In this document: positions 17,266 to 26,304 of the stretch, one piece after another
How the letters are laid out: the number at the start of each line of letters is the position of its first letter
How positions within the stretch are numbered: position 1 is the stretch's first letter
Source of the DNA: Pseudoxanthomonas suwonensis
Lineage (GTDB): Bacteria; Pseudomonadota; Gammaproteobacteria; Xanthomonadales; Xanthomonadaceae
Direction of reading: 5' to 3'
NCBI GenBank assembly: GCA_030535605.1
Contig: JAUNRQ010000002.1
Location: 54,705 to 109,605 of the forward strand
Length of the DNA: 54,901 nt
Notes under the pieces: generated by a model
Told to the model about the DNA's origin: nothing
Seen by the model: the letters and a program-made list of their open reading frames with translations, nothing else
The model's database searches: none
Position numbers and translations under genes: made by a program

Positions 17266-17643
17266 ATGCCCCCCTGCCCCGTGTGCAAGGCGCTTCCGGC
17301 CGATCTGCTGCTGGCCATGAAGGCATTGCAGGAAGACGATCTGGATGCGGCACTGCACGCCGGGCTGACAGGTTGGTGCGGACAGGCACACTGTCCGGCT
17401 GCGACCGGACTGCCGGCACTCGACCTGCAGCGCCTGCAATCGGCACGGGAAGAACGCCTGCGCGCCTTCGCCGCGCGCCAGCGCCATCACGCCCGCAACC
17501 AGCGATTGGCACGGCGCGAGCGCGAACGTGCCGAACACCGGGCCGCTCCGCCCTCGGCTGCCCTGCCCGGTGCCGCCGCGTTGGCACTGGCGCGTGCCAA
17601 GGCCCGCGCCAACGCGCGAACCCCGGACACGAGGCAGGACTGA
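17266..17643 (+). CDS. Hypothetical Cys- and Arg-rich protein
   Basis: 125 residues, function not recognised. The N-terminus has a CPVC pair (MPPCPVCKAL) and a second pair CGQAHC near residue 40, giving a possible zinc-type Cys4 site. The C-terminal half is helical and strongly basic (ARREERLRAF, RQRHHARNQRLARRERERAE) and ends in an Ala/Arg-rich tail. I used the ATG at 17266; a TTG at 17260 is in frame. The stop overlaps the nth start by one base (TGATG), so it is probably co-translated with endonuclease III. A nucleic-acid-associated role is only a guess. Confidence 0.7.
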   Translation: MPPCPVCKALPADLLLAMKALQEDDLDAALHAGLTGWCGQAHCPAATGLPALDLQRLQSAREERLRAFAARQRHHARNQRLARRERERAEHRAAPPSAALPGAAALALARAKARANARTPDTRQD

Positions 17644-18389
17644 TGGCTACCGGCAAGCCCCGGACGTCCGTGCAGGGCACCCGGACGACGGCCGCGGGCG
17701 CGACACGCAAGACAGCCTCCGGCCGCACCAGGCGCACCCCGCGCATGACCCGGACCCAGGTGCAGGAGATGTTCGAGCGCCTGCGGGAACTCGATCCGCA
17801 CCCGGTGACCGAGCTGGAATACACCTCGCCGTACGAGTTGCTGGTGGCGGTGGCGCTGTCGGCCCAGGCCACCGATGTCGGCGTCAACAAGGCCACGCGA
17901 CGGCTGTTTCCGGTGGCGAACACCCCGCGGGCGATCGCGGCGCTCGGGGTCGAGGGAGTGAAGCCCTACATCGCCACCATCGGCCTGTACAACACCAAGG
18001 CCGCCAACGTGGTGGCGATGGCCGAGCAACTGCTGCGCGAGCACGACGGAGACGTGCCGCAGACCCGGGCCGAGCTGGAAGCGCTGCCCGGGGTCGGTCG
18101 CAAGACGGCGAACGTGGTGCTCAACACGGCCTTCGGGCAGCCGACCATGGCCGTCGATACCCACATCTTCCGCGTTGCCAACCGCACCGGGCTTGCAGCC
18201 GGCAAGACCGTGCGAGCGGTCGAAGATGCGTTGATGAAGGCCGTGCCGGCCGAGTTCCTGCAGGACGCGCACCACTGGCTGATCCTGCACGGGCGCTACA
18301 CCTGCCGGGCGCGCAACCCCGCGTGTCCGACCTGCCCGATTCGCGATCTGTGCCGCTGGCCGGACAAAACCGTTGACGAGGAAGGCTGA
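17643..18389 (+). CDS. nth: Endonuclease III (DNA glycosylase/AP lyase)
   Basis: 248 residues. Helix-hairpin-helix with catalytic lysine (LPGVGRKTANVVLN), catalytic aspartate in VDTHIFRVANR, and the C-terminal [4Fe-4S] loop C-x6-C-x2-C-x5-C (CRARNPACPTCPIRDLC). It removes oxidised pyrimidines in base-excision repair. The N-terminus carries about 34 residues of Thr/Arg/Lys-rich sequence before MTRTQVQEMFERL, where family members usually begin; translation might instead start at 17745. The first ATG is retained because of the TGATG overlap with the preceding gene. Confidence 0.93.
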   Translation: MATGKPRTSVQGTRTTAAGATRKTASGRTRRTPRMTRTQVQEMFERLRELDPHPVTELEYTSPYELLVAVALSAQATDVGVNKATRRLFPVANTPRAIAALGVEGVKPYIATIGLYNTKAANVVAMAEQLLREHDGDVPQTRAELEALPGVGRKTANVVLNTAFGQPTMAVDTHIFRVANRTGLAAGKTVRAVEDALMKAVPAEFLQDAHHWLILHGRYTCRARNPACPTCPIRDLCRWPDKTVDEEG

Positions 18390-18451
18390 GGCCGGCAACC
18401 GCATGCCGACGCAAGCGGCGTATGCGCCTTCGCGATTCCGTCAATGCACAA

Positions 18452-18473
18452 GGCGGCGCCCATCGGCGCCGCC
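18452..18473. terminator. Hairpin between convergent genes (possible bidirectional terminator)
   Basis: A perfect 9-bp stem (GGCGGCGCC, loop CATC, GGCGCCGCC) lies between the convergent nth and TonB-domain genes. There is no U-tract on either side, so factor-independent termination is uncertain; it may only block 3' exonucleases. Confidence 0.5.
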
Positions 18474-18496
18474 CTGGCATCCACCCCCCGGTGTTT

Positions 18497-19180
18497 TCAG
18501 TCGCGGCTGGCCAGCGAGCGCGTGACCGGCGCCAGCGAAACGATGGACAGGCCGCTCATTTCCGCCGCCTGCGGGCCTTGCCAGCTGCACACGGCACCGG
18601 GATCGGCGCTGACGTAGAAGCAGACCGGGAACAGGACCTCGCCGGCAACGGCCTGTCCGTCCACGCGTTCCGGACTGAACCGCCAGCCCTTCGCCGCCAC
18701 CATGGCGGATGCGGCCATGCGGCGGCTGACCTGTCCCTGGACATCATGCACGTCGCTGTTCTGCACGCTGCCGTCGGCCGCCAACTGCAGGCGCAGCACG
18801 ACGACCCCCTCGTCGCCACGACGCTGCGCCGCCTCCGGGTAGTCGGGTAGGCTCAGGCGGCTCGGGGCCGGGCCGGTGCTGACCTGCAGCACCTGCGGCC
18901 GCCCGTCGCCCCCCGGAGCGCTGACCACGCGAACGAAGGTCTGCATGTCCTTGCTGCCGGCCTGCGAAGGCTCGAAACGCCAGGTACCGAGCTGTGCGGC
19001 AATGCCATCGGCGTAGGCACCGTCCTGGCCATTGAACAGCTGCCAACTGGAGACGCGGCCCTCGCCATCCAGCCCCACCGACCAGGTATGCAGGCGTTCG
19101 CCGGCGGAGGCGGTGTGTGCTGCGCCCAGCGCGATGCAGGCGGTCAGTGCGGCGGTCAGGGCCTTGTGGATGGTGGTCAT
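18497..19180 (-). CDS. Secreted protein with TonB C-terminal-like domain
   Basis: 227 residues. Signal peptide about 1-26 (ALGAAHTASAG), an N-terminal domain of unknown type, then a TonB C-terminal-like fold (LPDYPEAAQRRGDEGVVVLR, MVAAKGWRFSPERVDGQAV). There is no membrane anchor or Pro-rich linker, so this is not a standard energising TonB; it may be a periplasmic TonB-domain protein. The start MTTIHKALTA has GGGAG 6 nt upstream. The upstream 260 bp is noticeably AT-richer than the rest of the window and shared with the next minus-strand gene's 3' end. Confidence 0.75.
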   Translation of the reverse strand: MTTIHKALTAALTACIALGAAHTASAGERLHTWSVGLDGEGRVSSWQLFNGQDGAYADGIAAQLGTWRFEPSQAGSKDMQTFVRVVSAPGGDGRPQVLQVSTGPAPSRLSLPDYPEAAQRRGDEGVVVLRLQLAADGSVQNSDVHDVQGQVSRRMAASAMVAAKGWRFSPERVDGQAVAGEVLFPVCFYVSADPGAVCSWQGPQAAEMSGLSIVSLAPVTRSLASRD

Positions 19181-19441
19181 GGTGCTCTCCCGTCTGGATT
19201 CTGTTTTGACGGGATTCATCCTGCTTGCCCCAAGCACACCGAAGGTTGCAGCAATATTTCAAATGGGCAGAAAATTGATAGACGGCATGTTTTTACAGAC
19301 AAGCGGTCAATCTCTGACCCTCTATCCGCCAAACGTCGCCAGAATTCATGCCGTTTTGTCGCGTCGCAGCACGCGAGGCCGCCGAACTCAAGATCACGAG
19401 GCCATCGCGATCACGTCGCCGCACGCCCCTCGAGCGCGGCT

Positions 19442-20302
19442 TCAATCGTGCCGCGCCTGCCGCAACCACTTGGTCGCGACCCACTTCTCGCCCTCGGTCA
19501 CCGGGGCACCGCCGTGCAGGGACCGCGTCAGCGGATGGGCGCGGTCATAACTGAAGAACACCGCGTTGCCGGCCACTGCGCCGACCTCCAGATGCACGTC
19601 CGGGAAGGTCGTGGCACCGCCCCGATGCGGGGTATTGAGATATATCACCAACGAGGCGACGCGCTGCCCGCCGCGCTGCAACGTGGCGGCAGTGCCCGGG
19701 CGCCGGGGATCGAAATAATCGTAATGCGGGCGGTATTCGGCACCCGGACCGTAGCGCAGCACCTGCAGGCCTTCGCCGTTTTCCACGGGCCAGTCCAGCA
19801 GGCGCGCGATGCGCGCCTCGATCCGCGCGCACAGCGGATGCTCCCCACGCTGGAAGAACACGCCCTCGCTGCTGCGGTCACCGACCTGCTGGTCCTCGCC
19901 GGTTTCCAGGTTGAGCGTGGTCGAAGGGGCCAGGCGATGACGGGCAAGCTGGATCATCTGTCGGCACTCGTCGGCGGAAAGGAAGCCACCCAGCACCACC
20001 ACCCGCGGCAGCAGCATGCTCGCCAGCACGTGCACGCGATGCCCGTCCAGGTCCAGTTCCCAGGTGTCGTTTGCGGCGACCGGCTGCGGAACGGCGACGC
20101 GCGCCGGCAGGGCATTGGCGGCACCGACCGCGTCGACATGGGCCTGCAGGGTGTGTTCGATGGCCTCCAGCGCGGACTGCTGCTGCCAGCCCTGGGCCAG
20201 CATTGCCTCGAGCATGGCCTGTGGCGTGTCACCGGCACGCACACGGTCCAGCATCCACTGCGCCAGCGCGGGATCGACTCGGGGGGCGGTTGAGGCAGGC
20301 AT
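19442..20302 (-). CDS. Prolyl 4-hydroxylase-like 2-oxoglutarate/Fe(II) oxygenase
   Basis: 286 residues. The C-terminal double-stranded beta-helix contains the iron ligands HYD (RPHYDYFD) and the distal His in HGGAPVTEGEKWVATKW, whose Lys binds 2-oxoglutarate. This is the P4Hc architecture that hydroxylates proline or peptidyl substrates. The N-terminal 100 residues are helical and unassigned. The start MPASTAPRVD is a choice without a strong Shine-Dalgarno; an in-frame upstream start at 20398 is possible. Its substrate cannot be read from context. Confidence 0.85.
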   Translation of the reverse strand: MPASTAPRVDPALAQWMLDRVRAGDTPQAMLEAMLAQGWQQQSALEAIEHTLQAHVDAVGAANALPARVAVPQPVAANDTWELDLDGHRVHVLASMLLPRVVVLGGFLSADECRQMIQLARHRLAPSTTLNLETGEDQQVGDRSSEGVFFQRGEHPLCARIEARIARLLDWPVENGEGLQVLRYGPGAEYRPHYDYFDPRRPGTAATLQRGGQRVASLVIYLNTPHRGGATTFPDVHLEVGAVAGNAVFFSYDRAHPLTRSLHGGAPVTEGEKWVATKWLRQARHD

Positions 20303-20530
20303 CGGCTCGGCGTCCAAAGGTCCGGGGGCCCCATGCCACCACCGGACCACCACAGTGTCAATCGGGGTTCGCGGGGCATCCGTGAAAGATCGCCACATCC
20401 TGAAACAGGACTGTCATGTCGGAGACCTACCGTGGCGGCGTCGTCGGCACCACGCAGTTGCTCGGATTCGTTGCTGCTCGTGGTCTGCCGGTTACGGCCC
20501 ACGCCTCTTCCCCTTGGAGCAACAATTCCC

Positions 20531-21982
20531 ATGGCAACGTCCACTTCCACCAAGAGCCTGTTGTTGACGTTCGGCGCCGTCCTGGCCCTGAGCGCGTGCG
20601 GCAATGGCGCCGACCGAGTCGCAAGCCCCGGCGAGGGCGCGTTCCCGCCGCCGCCGCCGCCGAGTGCCCCGCCGCCGACCGCCGGCCCGGCTGCCGACTG
20701 CCCGACCGGCTTCACCAACATCGGCACGATTGCCAATGGCTCGCTGCGCGCCTGCCGCCTGCCGGAAACCATCATCGGCAGCCTGGTGGTGCCGAACGTC
20801 GCCGGCACCGCCTACGCCATCAGCGGTCGGGTCCAGGTCGGCGAGGACCAGGGCGGCAACGCCAGCGCGCCGACCGCCGGTGCACGCGAGGGCGTGCTGA
20901 CCATCGAACCGGGCGTGAAGCTCTACGGTTCGGCCGGCGCCGACTTCCTGGTGGTCAATCGCGGTTCGGAAATCTACGCCGAAGGCAGCGCCACCCAGCC
21001 CATCGTCTTCACCTCGCGCCAGAGCATGGAAGGCCAGACCAACGTCGATTCGATCGGCCAGTGGGGCGGCGTGGTCATCCTCGGTCGCGCGCCGATCAGC
21101 GCCTGCCCGGGCGAAACCGTTTCCGGCACCCCGGAATGCCAGGCGCAGGTGGAAGGCACCAACGCGTTCTACGGCGGCAACGCCCCGCGCGACAACAGCG
21201 GCGTGATGAAGTACGTGCGCGTCCAGCACTCGGGCTTCGAGATCGCCCCGAACAACGAACTCAACGGCATCACCCTGGCCGGCGTCGGCGACGGCACCAC
21301 CTTCGAGTACGTGCAAGTGCACAACAGCTCGGACGACGGCATCGAGTGGTTCGGTGGCACGGTCAACGGCCGTTACCTGGTGCTGACCGGCAACGACGAC
21401 GACAGCCTCGACACGGACACCGGCTGGAACGGCGCCCTGCAGTTCGGCATCGTGATGCAGCGTGACGGCGGCGGCGACCGCATGAACGAGTGGAGCGCGA
21501 TCCGCCGCGAGCCGTATTCCCGGCCCAAGGTCGCCAACTTCACCTTCGTCGGCCGCGCCGGCGGCGGTGCCGCGATCATGCTGAACCAAGGCACCCAGGC
21601 AAGCTTCTTCAACTCCGTCGTGACCCGCCCGACCGGCGGCGAAGGCGACGGCGCGATCTGCCTGCATATCCAGGACGATGCCACCACCGGCACCTTCCAT
21701 TCCGTGCACTTCTCCTGCCCGAAGCCGTGGCGTGACGGTGCCGATGGCGAGCGCGCCAGCGCCGCCTTCAATGCCGGCACCAACAACACCGCCACCGGCA
21801 CCAGTTCGCTGACCGGCGGCTTCATCAACGGTGCCAACGAGAATGCCGTCACCGCCTATTCGGCACTGCTGACGGCGAGCCCGTACTTCCAGGTCGTGGA
21901 TTACGTCGGCGGCGTGCGTGACGCCAACGACAACTGGTGGCGCGGCTGGACCTGCGGCCTGACTGCGGACGCCACTTGCTGA
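20531..21982 (+). CDS. Beta-helix-type surface lipoprotein paired with a TonB receptor
   Basis: 483 residues. Lipoprotein signal with lipobox LSAC (Cys23), a proline-rich linker ([15 protein letters not shown]), then repeats consistent with a right-handed parallel beta-helix: [75 protein letters not shown]. The fold resembles secreted or surface-anchored beta-helix proteins. It is followed by a TonB receptor after 85 bp and probably forms one transcript with it. The acidic [10 protein letters not shown] loop could bind a cation. Because the gene leads into the phosphate cluster, a role in capturing phosphate or a phosphorylated ligand is suggested, not shown. Confidence 0.75.
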   Translation: MATSTSTKSLLLTFGAVLALSACGNGADRVASPGEGAFPPPPPPSAPPPTAGPAADCPTGFTNIGTIANGSLRACRLPETIIGSLVVPNVAGTAYAISGRVQVGEDQGGNASAPTAGAREGVLTIEPGVKLYGSAGADFLVVNRGSEIYAEGSATQPIVFTSRQSMEGQTNVDSIGQWGGVVILGRAPISACPGETVSGTPECQAQVEGTNAFYGGNAPRDNSGVMKYVRVQHSGFEIAPNNELNGITLAGVGDGTTFEYVQVHNSSDDGIEWFGGTVNGRYLVLTGNDDDSLDTDTGWNGALQFGIVMQRDGGGDRMNEWSAIRREPYSRPKVANFTFVGRAGGGAAIMLNQGTQASFFNSVVTRPTGGEGDGAICLHIQDDATTGTFHSVHFSCPKPWRDGADGERASAAFNAGTNNTATGTSSLTGGFINGANENAVTAYSALLTASPYFQVVDYVGGVRDANDNWWRGWTCGLTADATC

Positions 21983-21999
21983 TCAGGACCGGTTCCACC

Positions 22000-22023
22000 G
22001 GAGGGCGGCGCAAGCCGCCCTCC
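22000..22023 (+). terminator. Intercistronic hairpin between lipoprotein and TonB receptor genes
   Basis: A perfect 10-bp stem (GGAGGGCGGC, loop GCAA, GCCGCCCTCC) starts 18 bp after the lipoprotein stop. There is no U-tract, so partial termination or protection of the upstream mRNA, giving more lipoprotein than receptor, is more likely than full termination. Its 3' edge lies too close to the ATG at 22032 for easy initiation there. Confidence 0.55.
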
Positions 22024-22067
22024 TCCCTGAAATGCCCCACGACACCTTGAGCAAGCAGGCCCCGACA

Positions 22068-24707
22068 ATGCCGACTCTGAACCGCACCGGTCTTTTCCTC
22101 GCGATTACCGCAATGTTTGCGACTTCCGCGCTGCACGCGCAGGAAACCGGGCAGCAGGATGCACCCGCGCAGCAATCCAGCGAACCCGCGCAACTGGACT
22201 CCATCCAGGTCCGCGGCAAGTTCATCCCTGAACCGATGCTGCAGACCTCCGAGGTCGCCTCGTTCGTGACCCGCGAGGATTTCGAGCGGACCGGGGACGA
22301 CACCGCCGCCGCGGCACTGGGCCGGGTCAGCGGGCTGACGGTGGCCAAGGACAAGTTCGTGTTCGTGCGTGGCCTCAACGAACGCTATTCGCAGGCCATG
22401 TTCAACGGCTCGCCGCTGCCCAGCCCCGAGCCGATGCAGCGCGTCGTGCCGCTGGACCTGTTCCCCGCCGAGGTGCTGCAGGGCGTGACCGTGCAGAAAA
22501 CCTATTCCGCCCGCTATCCGGGCGAGTTCGGTGGTGGCGTGATCGACATGCAGGCGCTGACCATCCCCAACCGCAATTTCTTCACCCTCTCCGTCGGCGC
22601 CGGCGCCAACAGCGTCACCACCGGCGAGAAGGGCCTGACCTATTTCGGCTCCGACACGGATTTCTGGGGCTATGACGACGGCACCCGCAAGATGCCGGCC
22701 GAACTGCAGGCCGCGCTGGCCACCGGCAAGCGCGTCGACCTCGGTGCCAACTTCAGCCGCGACGACATCCGCCGGATCGGCCGCAGTTTCGAGAACGCCA
22801 ACCTGCGCCTGCTGCAGGAGAAGGACAGCATCGACCCGGACGTGAACTTCGGCTTCAGTGCCGGCTACACCATGGACATGGGCGAGGACAGCAAGCTGGG
22901 CTTCATCGCTGTGGCCGGCTTCGACAACCAGTGGCGCAGCCGCTTCGGCAAGCAGCAGGAAGGCTTCTTCAGCAACGGCGACGTGCTGGAACTTGACCGC
23001 GACTTCGACTTCCACTCGACCCAGAACGAAGCGCGCGTGAACGTGTTGCTGGGCACCGGCTGGCAGGCAGGCTCGCACCGCCTCGGCCTGACTTCGCTGT
23101 ACGTGCACAACACCCAGAAGGAAGCCCGCAGCCGCGCAGGCACCGACATCCTGTTCTCCACCAGCCCGGTGCGTGACGATTACACCGAATGGTTCGAACG
23201 CGACCTGTTCAGCCACCAGCTCAGCGGCTCGCACGGCTTCGGTGAATACGACGACCTGAAGATCGACTGGCGCCTGGCCTACTCCAAGGCCCGCCGCAAC
23301 GTGCCGTACGAGAACACCATCCGCTACGAGCAGGCGGTGCCGGGTTACTGGAGCCACGATGGTTCACGCCAGCAGAACTCCACCCGTTTCAGCAACGTCG
23401 ACGACGTCGTTGCCAGCGGTGGCGTGGACGTGACTTGGCGCCTGCCGATCGAGGATCGCGACGTCATCCTGAGCACCGGCGTGGCGTATTCCGACAATGA
23501 CCGCAGTGCCTGGTCGCGCGAATTCCGCTTCCTCGCGCTGGACGGCGCGCTGCCCTTCTACAACCGCTACCAGCGTCCGGACTATCTGTTCTCCGACTAC
23601 AACCTGAGCCACGACCTGCTGCGCCTGCGCGAAACCACCGGCGGCTTCGGTGCCGCCGCGTACGACGCCACGCTGAAGGTCGCCGCGGCGTACCTGCAGG
23701 CCGAGGTCGAGATCAGCCCGACCCTGCGCGCCACGGTCGGCGTGCGCGGTGAAAAGGCCACCCAGGCGGTGCATCCGTTCGACATCTTCACCGGCGTGCG
23801 CCAGGCCAATCCGGAGCCGTTGCGCAACACCAACTGGCTGCCGGCGGCGACCGTGACGTGGAACTTCGCCGAAAACCAGCAGTTGCGCTTCGGCGCATCC
23901 AAGACCCTTGCCCGCCCGCAGTTCCGCGAGATGGCGCCGCAGCAGTACACCGACCCGGACAGCGACCGCCTGTTCTACGGCAACCCGTACCTGGTCGATG
24001 GCTCGCTGCTGAATCTGGATGCGCGCTACGAGTGGTTCTTCCAGCCGGGCGAACATTTCGTCGCCGCGCTGTTCCACAAGAGCATCGACAAGCCGATCGA
24101 GTCCAACATCAACGAAGCCGGCGGCACCATCTTCCAGAGCTTCATCAACGCCCCGGAAGCCACGCTCTACGGCCTGGAACTGGAACTGAAGAAGTACCTC
24201 ACCGAGCCGTTCGACCTGGCATGGATCGGTGGCGGCAACCGCCTGTTCCTGGGCACCAACTACACCTGGTCGAAGTCCAGCATCCATGCCGAGGACGGCG
24301 ACACCGTGCATCCGTACGGCTACCCGGCTCCCATTCCGGCGACGCTGTTCGTGCGTGACGGCGCGCAGATGCAGGGCCAGTCCGAGCACGTCGCCAACCT
24401 GCAGTTCGGCCTGGAAAGCGAATCCGGCAGCCAGGCGATGCTGATCGCCAACCATGCGAGCGACCGCATCACCGCACGGGGCCGCCCGGGCCAGCCGGAC
24501 TACATGGAGCGTCCCGGCACGCAACTGGACCTGGTGCTGCGCAAGACGCTGACCGTCGGCGAGACCGACCTGAAAGTCGGCTTCAGCGCCCGCAACCTGC
24601 TGGACACCGAGTACCGCGAGTTCCAGGAGGCCGGCAGCCGGCAGGTGGACGTGTACCGCTATCGCCCCGGCCGCTCCTACTCGGTCAGCGTTTCGGTCGA
24701 TTTCTGA
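22068..24707 (+). CDS. TonB-dependent receptor, partner of the beta-helix lipoprotein
   Basis: 879 residues. Signal peptide about 1-24 (TSALHAQ), a plug domain with the unusual core KFVFVRGLNERYSQAMFNG and SARYPGEFGGGVIDM, then a large barrel ending YRPGRSYSVSVSVDF. The plug resembles receptors with FVRG-L-ERY motifs rather than the siderophore or SusC classes. I chose MPTLNRTGLFL (22068) because the in-frame ATG at 22032 abuts a strong hairpin. It lies between a beta-helix lipoprotein (same strand) and a convergent OprO/OprP-like porin followed by pst genes, which suggests a phosphate-related ligand. Confidence 0.9.
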   Translation: MPTLNRTGLFLAITAMFATSALHAQETGQQDAPAQQSSEPAQLDSIQVRGKFIPEPMLQTSEVASFVTREDFERTGDDTAAAALGRVSGLTVAKDKFVFVRGLNERYSQAMFNGSPLPSPEPMQRVVPLDLFPAEVLQGVTVQKTYSARYPGEFGGGVIDMQALTIPNRNFFTLSVGAGANSVTTGEKGLTYFGSDTDFWGYDDGTRKMPAELQAALATGKRVDLGANFSRDDIRRIGRSFENANLRLLQEKDSIDPDVNFGFSAGYTMDMGEDSKLGFIAVAGFDNQWRSRFGKQQEGFFSNGDVLELDRDFDFHSTQNEARVNVLLGTGWQAGSHRLGLTSLYVHNTQKEARSRAGTDILFSTSPVRDDYTEWFERDLFSHQLSGSHGFGEYDDLKIDWRLAYSKARRNVPYENTIRYEQAVPGYWSHDGSRQQNSTRFSNVDDVVASGGVDVTWRLPIEDRDVILSTGVAYSDNDRSAWSREFRFLALDGALPFYNRYQRPDYLFSDYNLSHDLLRLRETTGGFGAAAYDATLKVAAAYLQAEVEISPTLRATVGVRGEKATQAVHPFDIFTGVRQANPEPLRNTNWLPAATVTWNFAENQQLRFGASKTLARPQFREMAPQQYTDPDSDRLFYGNPYLVDGSLLNLDARYEWFFQPGEHFVAALFHKSIDKPIESNINEAGGTIFQSFINAPEATLYGLELELKKYLTEPFDLAWIGGGNRLFLGTNYTWSKSSIHAEDGDTVHPYGYPAPIPATLFVRDGAQMQGQSEHVANLQFGLESESGSQAMLIANHASDRITARGRPGQPDYMERPGTQLDLVLRKTLTVGETDLKVGFSARNLLDTEYREFQEAGSRQVDVYRYRPGRSYSVSVSVDF

Positions 24708-24759
24708 GCACAGCGAAACCTGCCGCCAGCACCTTGCGTGCGGCGCTGATTCAGACGAC

Positions 24760-24784
24760 AAGGGCCGGCGCAATGCCGGCCCTT
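24760..24784. terminator. Hairpin between convergent TonB receptor and porin genes
   Basis: A perfect 10-bp stem (AAGGGCCGGC, loop GCAAT, GCCGGCCCTT) lies 53 bp after the receptor stop and 48 bp before the porin stop. No clear U-tract is present in either direction. Its position fits a bidirectional terminator. Confidence 0.6.
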
Positions 24785-24831
24785 CGCGTTCCTGCAACCG
24801 CTCCGGAGAGTTCGGAAGCGCGACGCCCGAT

Positions 24832-26145
24832 TCAGAACACGATCTGCGAGCGCGCGCCGAGTCGCTCGACCTTGCCGCCTTCCAGTGCATCTTCGCCGCG
24901 GGTGTAGTCGAACATGAAGCGCAGCCAGCGGTTGAGGTACCAGTTCACCCCGACCACCGCGCTGCGGGTGGCGATACCCGGCAGGTCGCGGTTGTCGGCA
25001 CGCTCGTAGCGTGCGGTCAGTTCCCACAGCCCACCTTCCGGCACTGCGGGCGCCGCAAACACGCCGGATCCTGTCTTGTAGGGACGGTGGCCGCCACCCG
25101 GTAGCCAGGCACCCTGCACATACCATGCCTGCAGCACCTGCGCCGGGCCCAGCGCCTGATCAAAGCGCGCACGCGACACTTCCGACTGCACGCTGACCGG
25201 GCCGAACGACCCGGCCAACTCCAGACCGACCGCGTCGACCTGGCCACCGCTGGCACCGGGTGTCACCGCCAACAGCCGTCGCGGACCACGGCGGCTGCCA
25301 TGGCTGGATTCCGCGCGCAGATCCGGGGAACTGTCACCAGCATCCTCGCGGCTGCCCCAGGCGCCCACATGCAGGGTCCGGTCCTCGTCATGCACGGGTG
25401 CCCAGGTGACACGCCCGGCCACACCCATGCCTTCGTTGCGTGGCCCGCCGGCGCTGCGCAGATTGAACACGCTGATGCCCGCCGTGGTCGGCATGTCGCC
25501 ACCGGACCACTGCCAGCCCACGCCTTGCTGGTACTGTCGGCCGGAGAACAAGCCATTGGCCGAGACGAAGCTGCGCTCCATCATCGCCGCATCGTTGCTG
25601 CTGGTCAGTTCTTCCATGCCGCGGTACGGCTTGAAGTGACCGATGGTCAACCGGCCGCCGGCCACATCGCGCGCGATCCACGCATCGCGCAGCCCATCGA
25701 GGCTGTTGCCGGAGGCGAAGTCCTGCTCCAGCTTGTACTCCCACTCCAGCAGCTTGCCCTGCAGGGAGATGCGTGCGCGGCGCAGTTCGGTGGTGGACGG
25801 CACGCCGGCATCGCCATCGAACACGTAGGCGTCGTAGTGCAGGCGGCCAGCGATGCGCATGCTGTAGCGCTCATCGGCCGAGGTCACTTGCAGGCCACCT
25901 TGGGTCTTGACCGTCGGCGCGGCCGGGGTGCTGCTGGACGCAGCCGCTGGTTCAGGCGCGGACGCCGATCGCGGCACGGCCGCCTGGCTGGCGACCTGGC
26001 GCTCCAGAGCGTCCAGGCGCGCCTGCAGGGTCGCGACCTCGGCACGCAGGGCATCGATTTCCGCACGTTGCGCATCCTGCGCATGGACGGCGGGCACCAG
26101 GGCCACGGCCGACAACAGGCCGGCACCCAGTTTCAGGCTACGCAT
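24832..26145 (-). CDS. OprO/OprP-like phosphate-selective porin
   Basis: 437 residues. Signal peptide 1-22 (ALVPAVHAQD), a short coiled-coil (AEIDALRAEVATLQARLDAL), an Ala/Pro/Ser linker, then the barrel domain (MRIAGRLHYDAYVFDGD, LRRARISLQGKLLEWEYKLE, LTIGHFKPYRGMEELTSS). These match OprO/OprP-type anion porins, which form trimers and carry phosphate or pyrophosphate across the outer membrane. The C-terminus ends in Phe as expected. The start has GGAG 10 nt upstream. It is divergent from the pst operon across a 496-bp Pho-box-containing region, so induction by phosphate limitation is likely. Confidence 0.85.
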   Translation of the reverse strand: MRSLKLGAGLLSAVALVPAVHAQDAQRAEIDALRAEVATLQARLDALERQVASQAAVPRSASAPEPAAASSSTPAAPTVKTQGGLQVTSADERYSMRIAGRLHYDAYVFDGDAGVPSTTELRRARISLQGKLLEWEYKLEQDFASGNSLDGLRDAWIARDVAGGRLTIGHFKPYRGMEELTSSNDAAMMERSFVSANGLFSGRQYQQGVGWQWSGGDMPTTAGISVFNLRSAGGPRNEGMGVAGRVTWAPVHDEDRTLHVGAWGSREDAGDSSPDLRAESSHGSRRGPRRLLAVTPGASGGQVDAVGLELAGSFGPVSVQSEVSRARFDQALGPAQVLQAWYVQGAWLPGGGHRPYKTGSGVFAAPAVPEGGLWELTARYERADNRDLPGIATRSAVVGVNWYLNRWLRFMFDYTRGEDALEGGKVERLGARSQIVF

Positions 26146-26242
26146 GGGACAGCTCTCCAATCGCGGTCGGGGATGAGGCGAGGAACTGCCCGTGGCAATC
26201 GTGTCGCTGGCAGCCCCCTGCTGCCGGATCCGCTGCATGACA

Positions 26243-26298
26243 GTGTCAGGGAATTGTCACACGCAGCACCTCGCGCTGTCATGCGCCTGCGCTTTCAT
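26243..26298 (+). promoter_or_regulatory. Pho box with -10 element, upstream of an orphan transcript
   Basis: On the plus strand TGTCA occurs at 26244 and 26255 (11-bp spacing, the Pho-box repeat) and again in phase at 26277 (CTGTCAT). A TTTCAT hexamer at 26293 lies 16 bp after the last TGTCA. The pstS promoter has the same TTTCAT at the same 16-bp distance from its last TGTCA. PhoB binds such repeats in place of a -35 element. The site points away from the porin and into a stretch with no convincing ORF. Confidence 0.75.
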
Positions 26299-26304
26299 GA
26301 TGGG

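Noticed and set aside
20400..20417. Possible Pho box upstream of the beta-helix lipoprotein (CTGAAAC-AGGA-CTGTCAT)
   Set aside because: Only the second repeat matches well and no TTTCAT-like -10 occurs at the spacing seen in the two better sites. Worth including in a PhoB motif scan, but not strong enough to call.
26236..26242. CTGTCAT on the minus strand, facing the porin
   Set aside because: A single half-site; the positions 11 bp to either side do not match, so it is not called as the porin's own Pho box.
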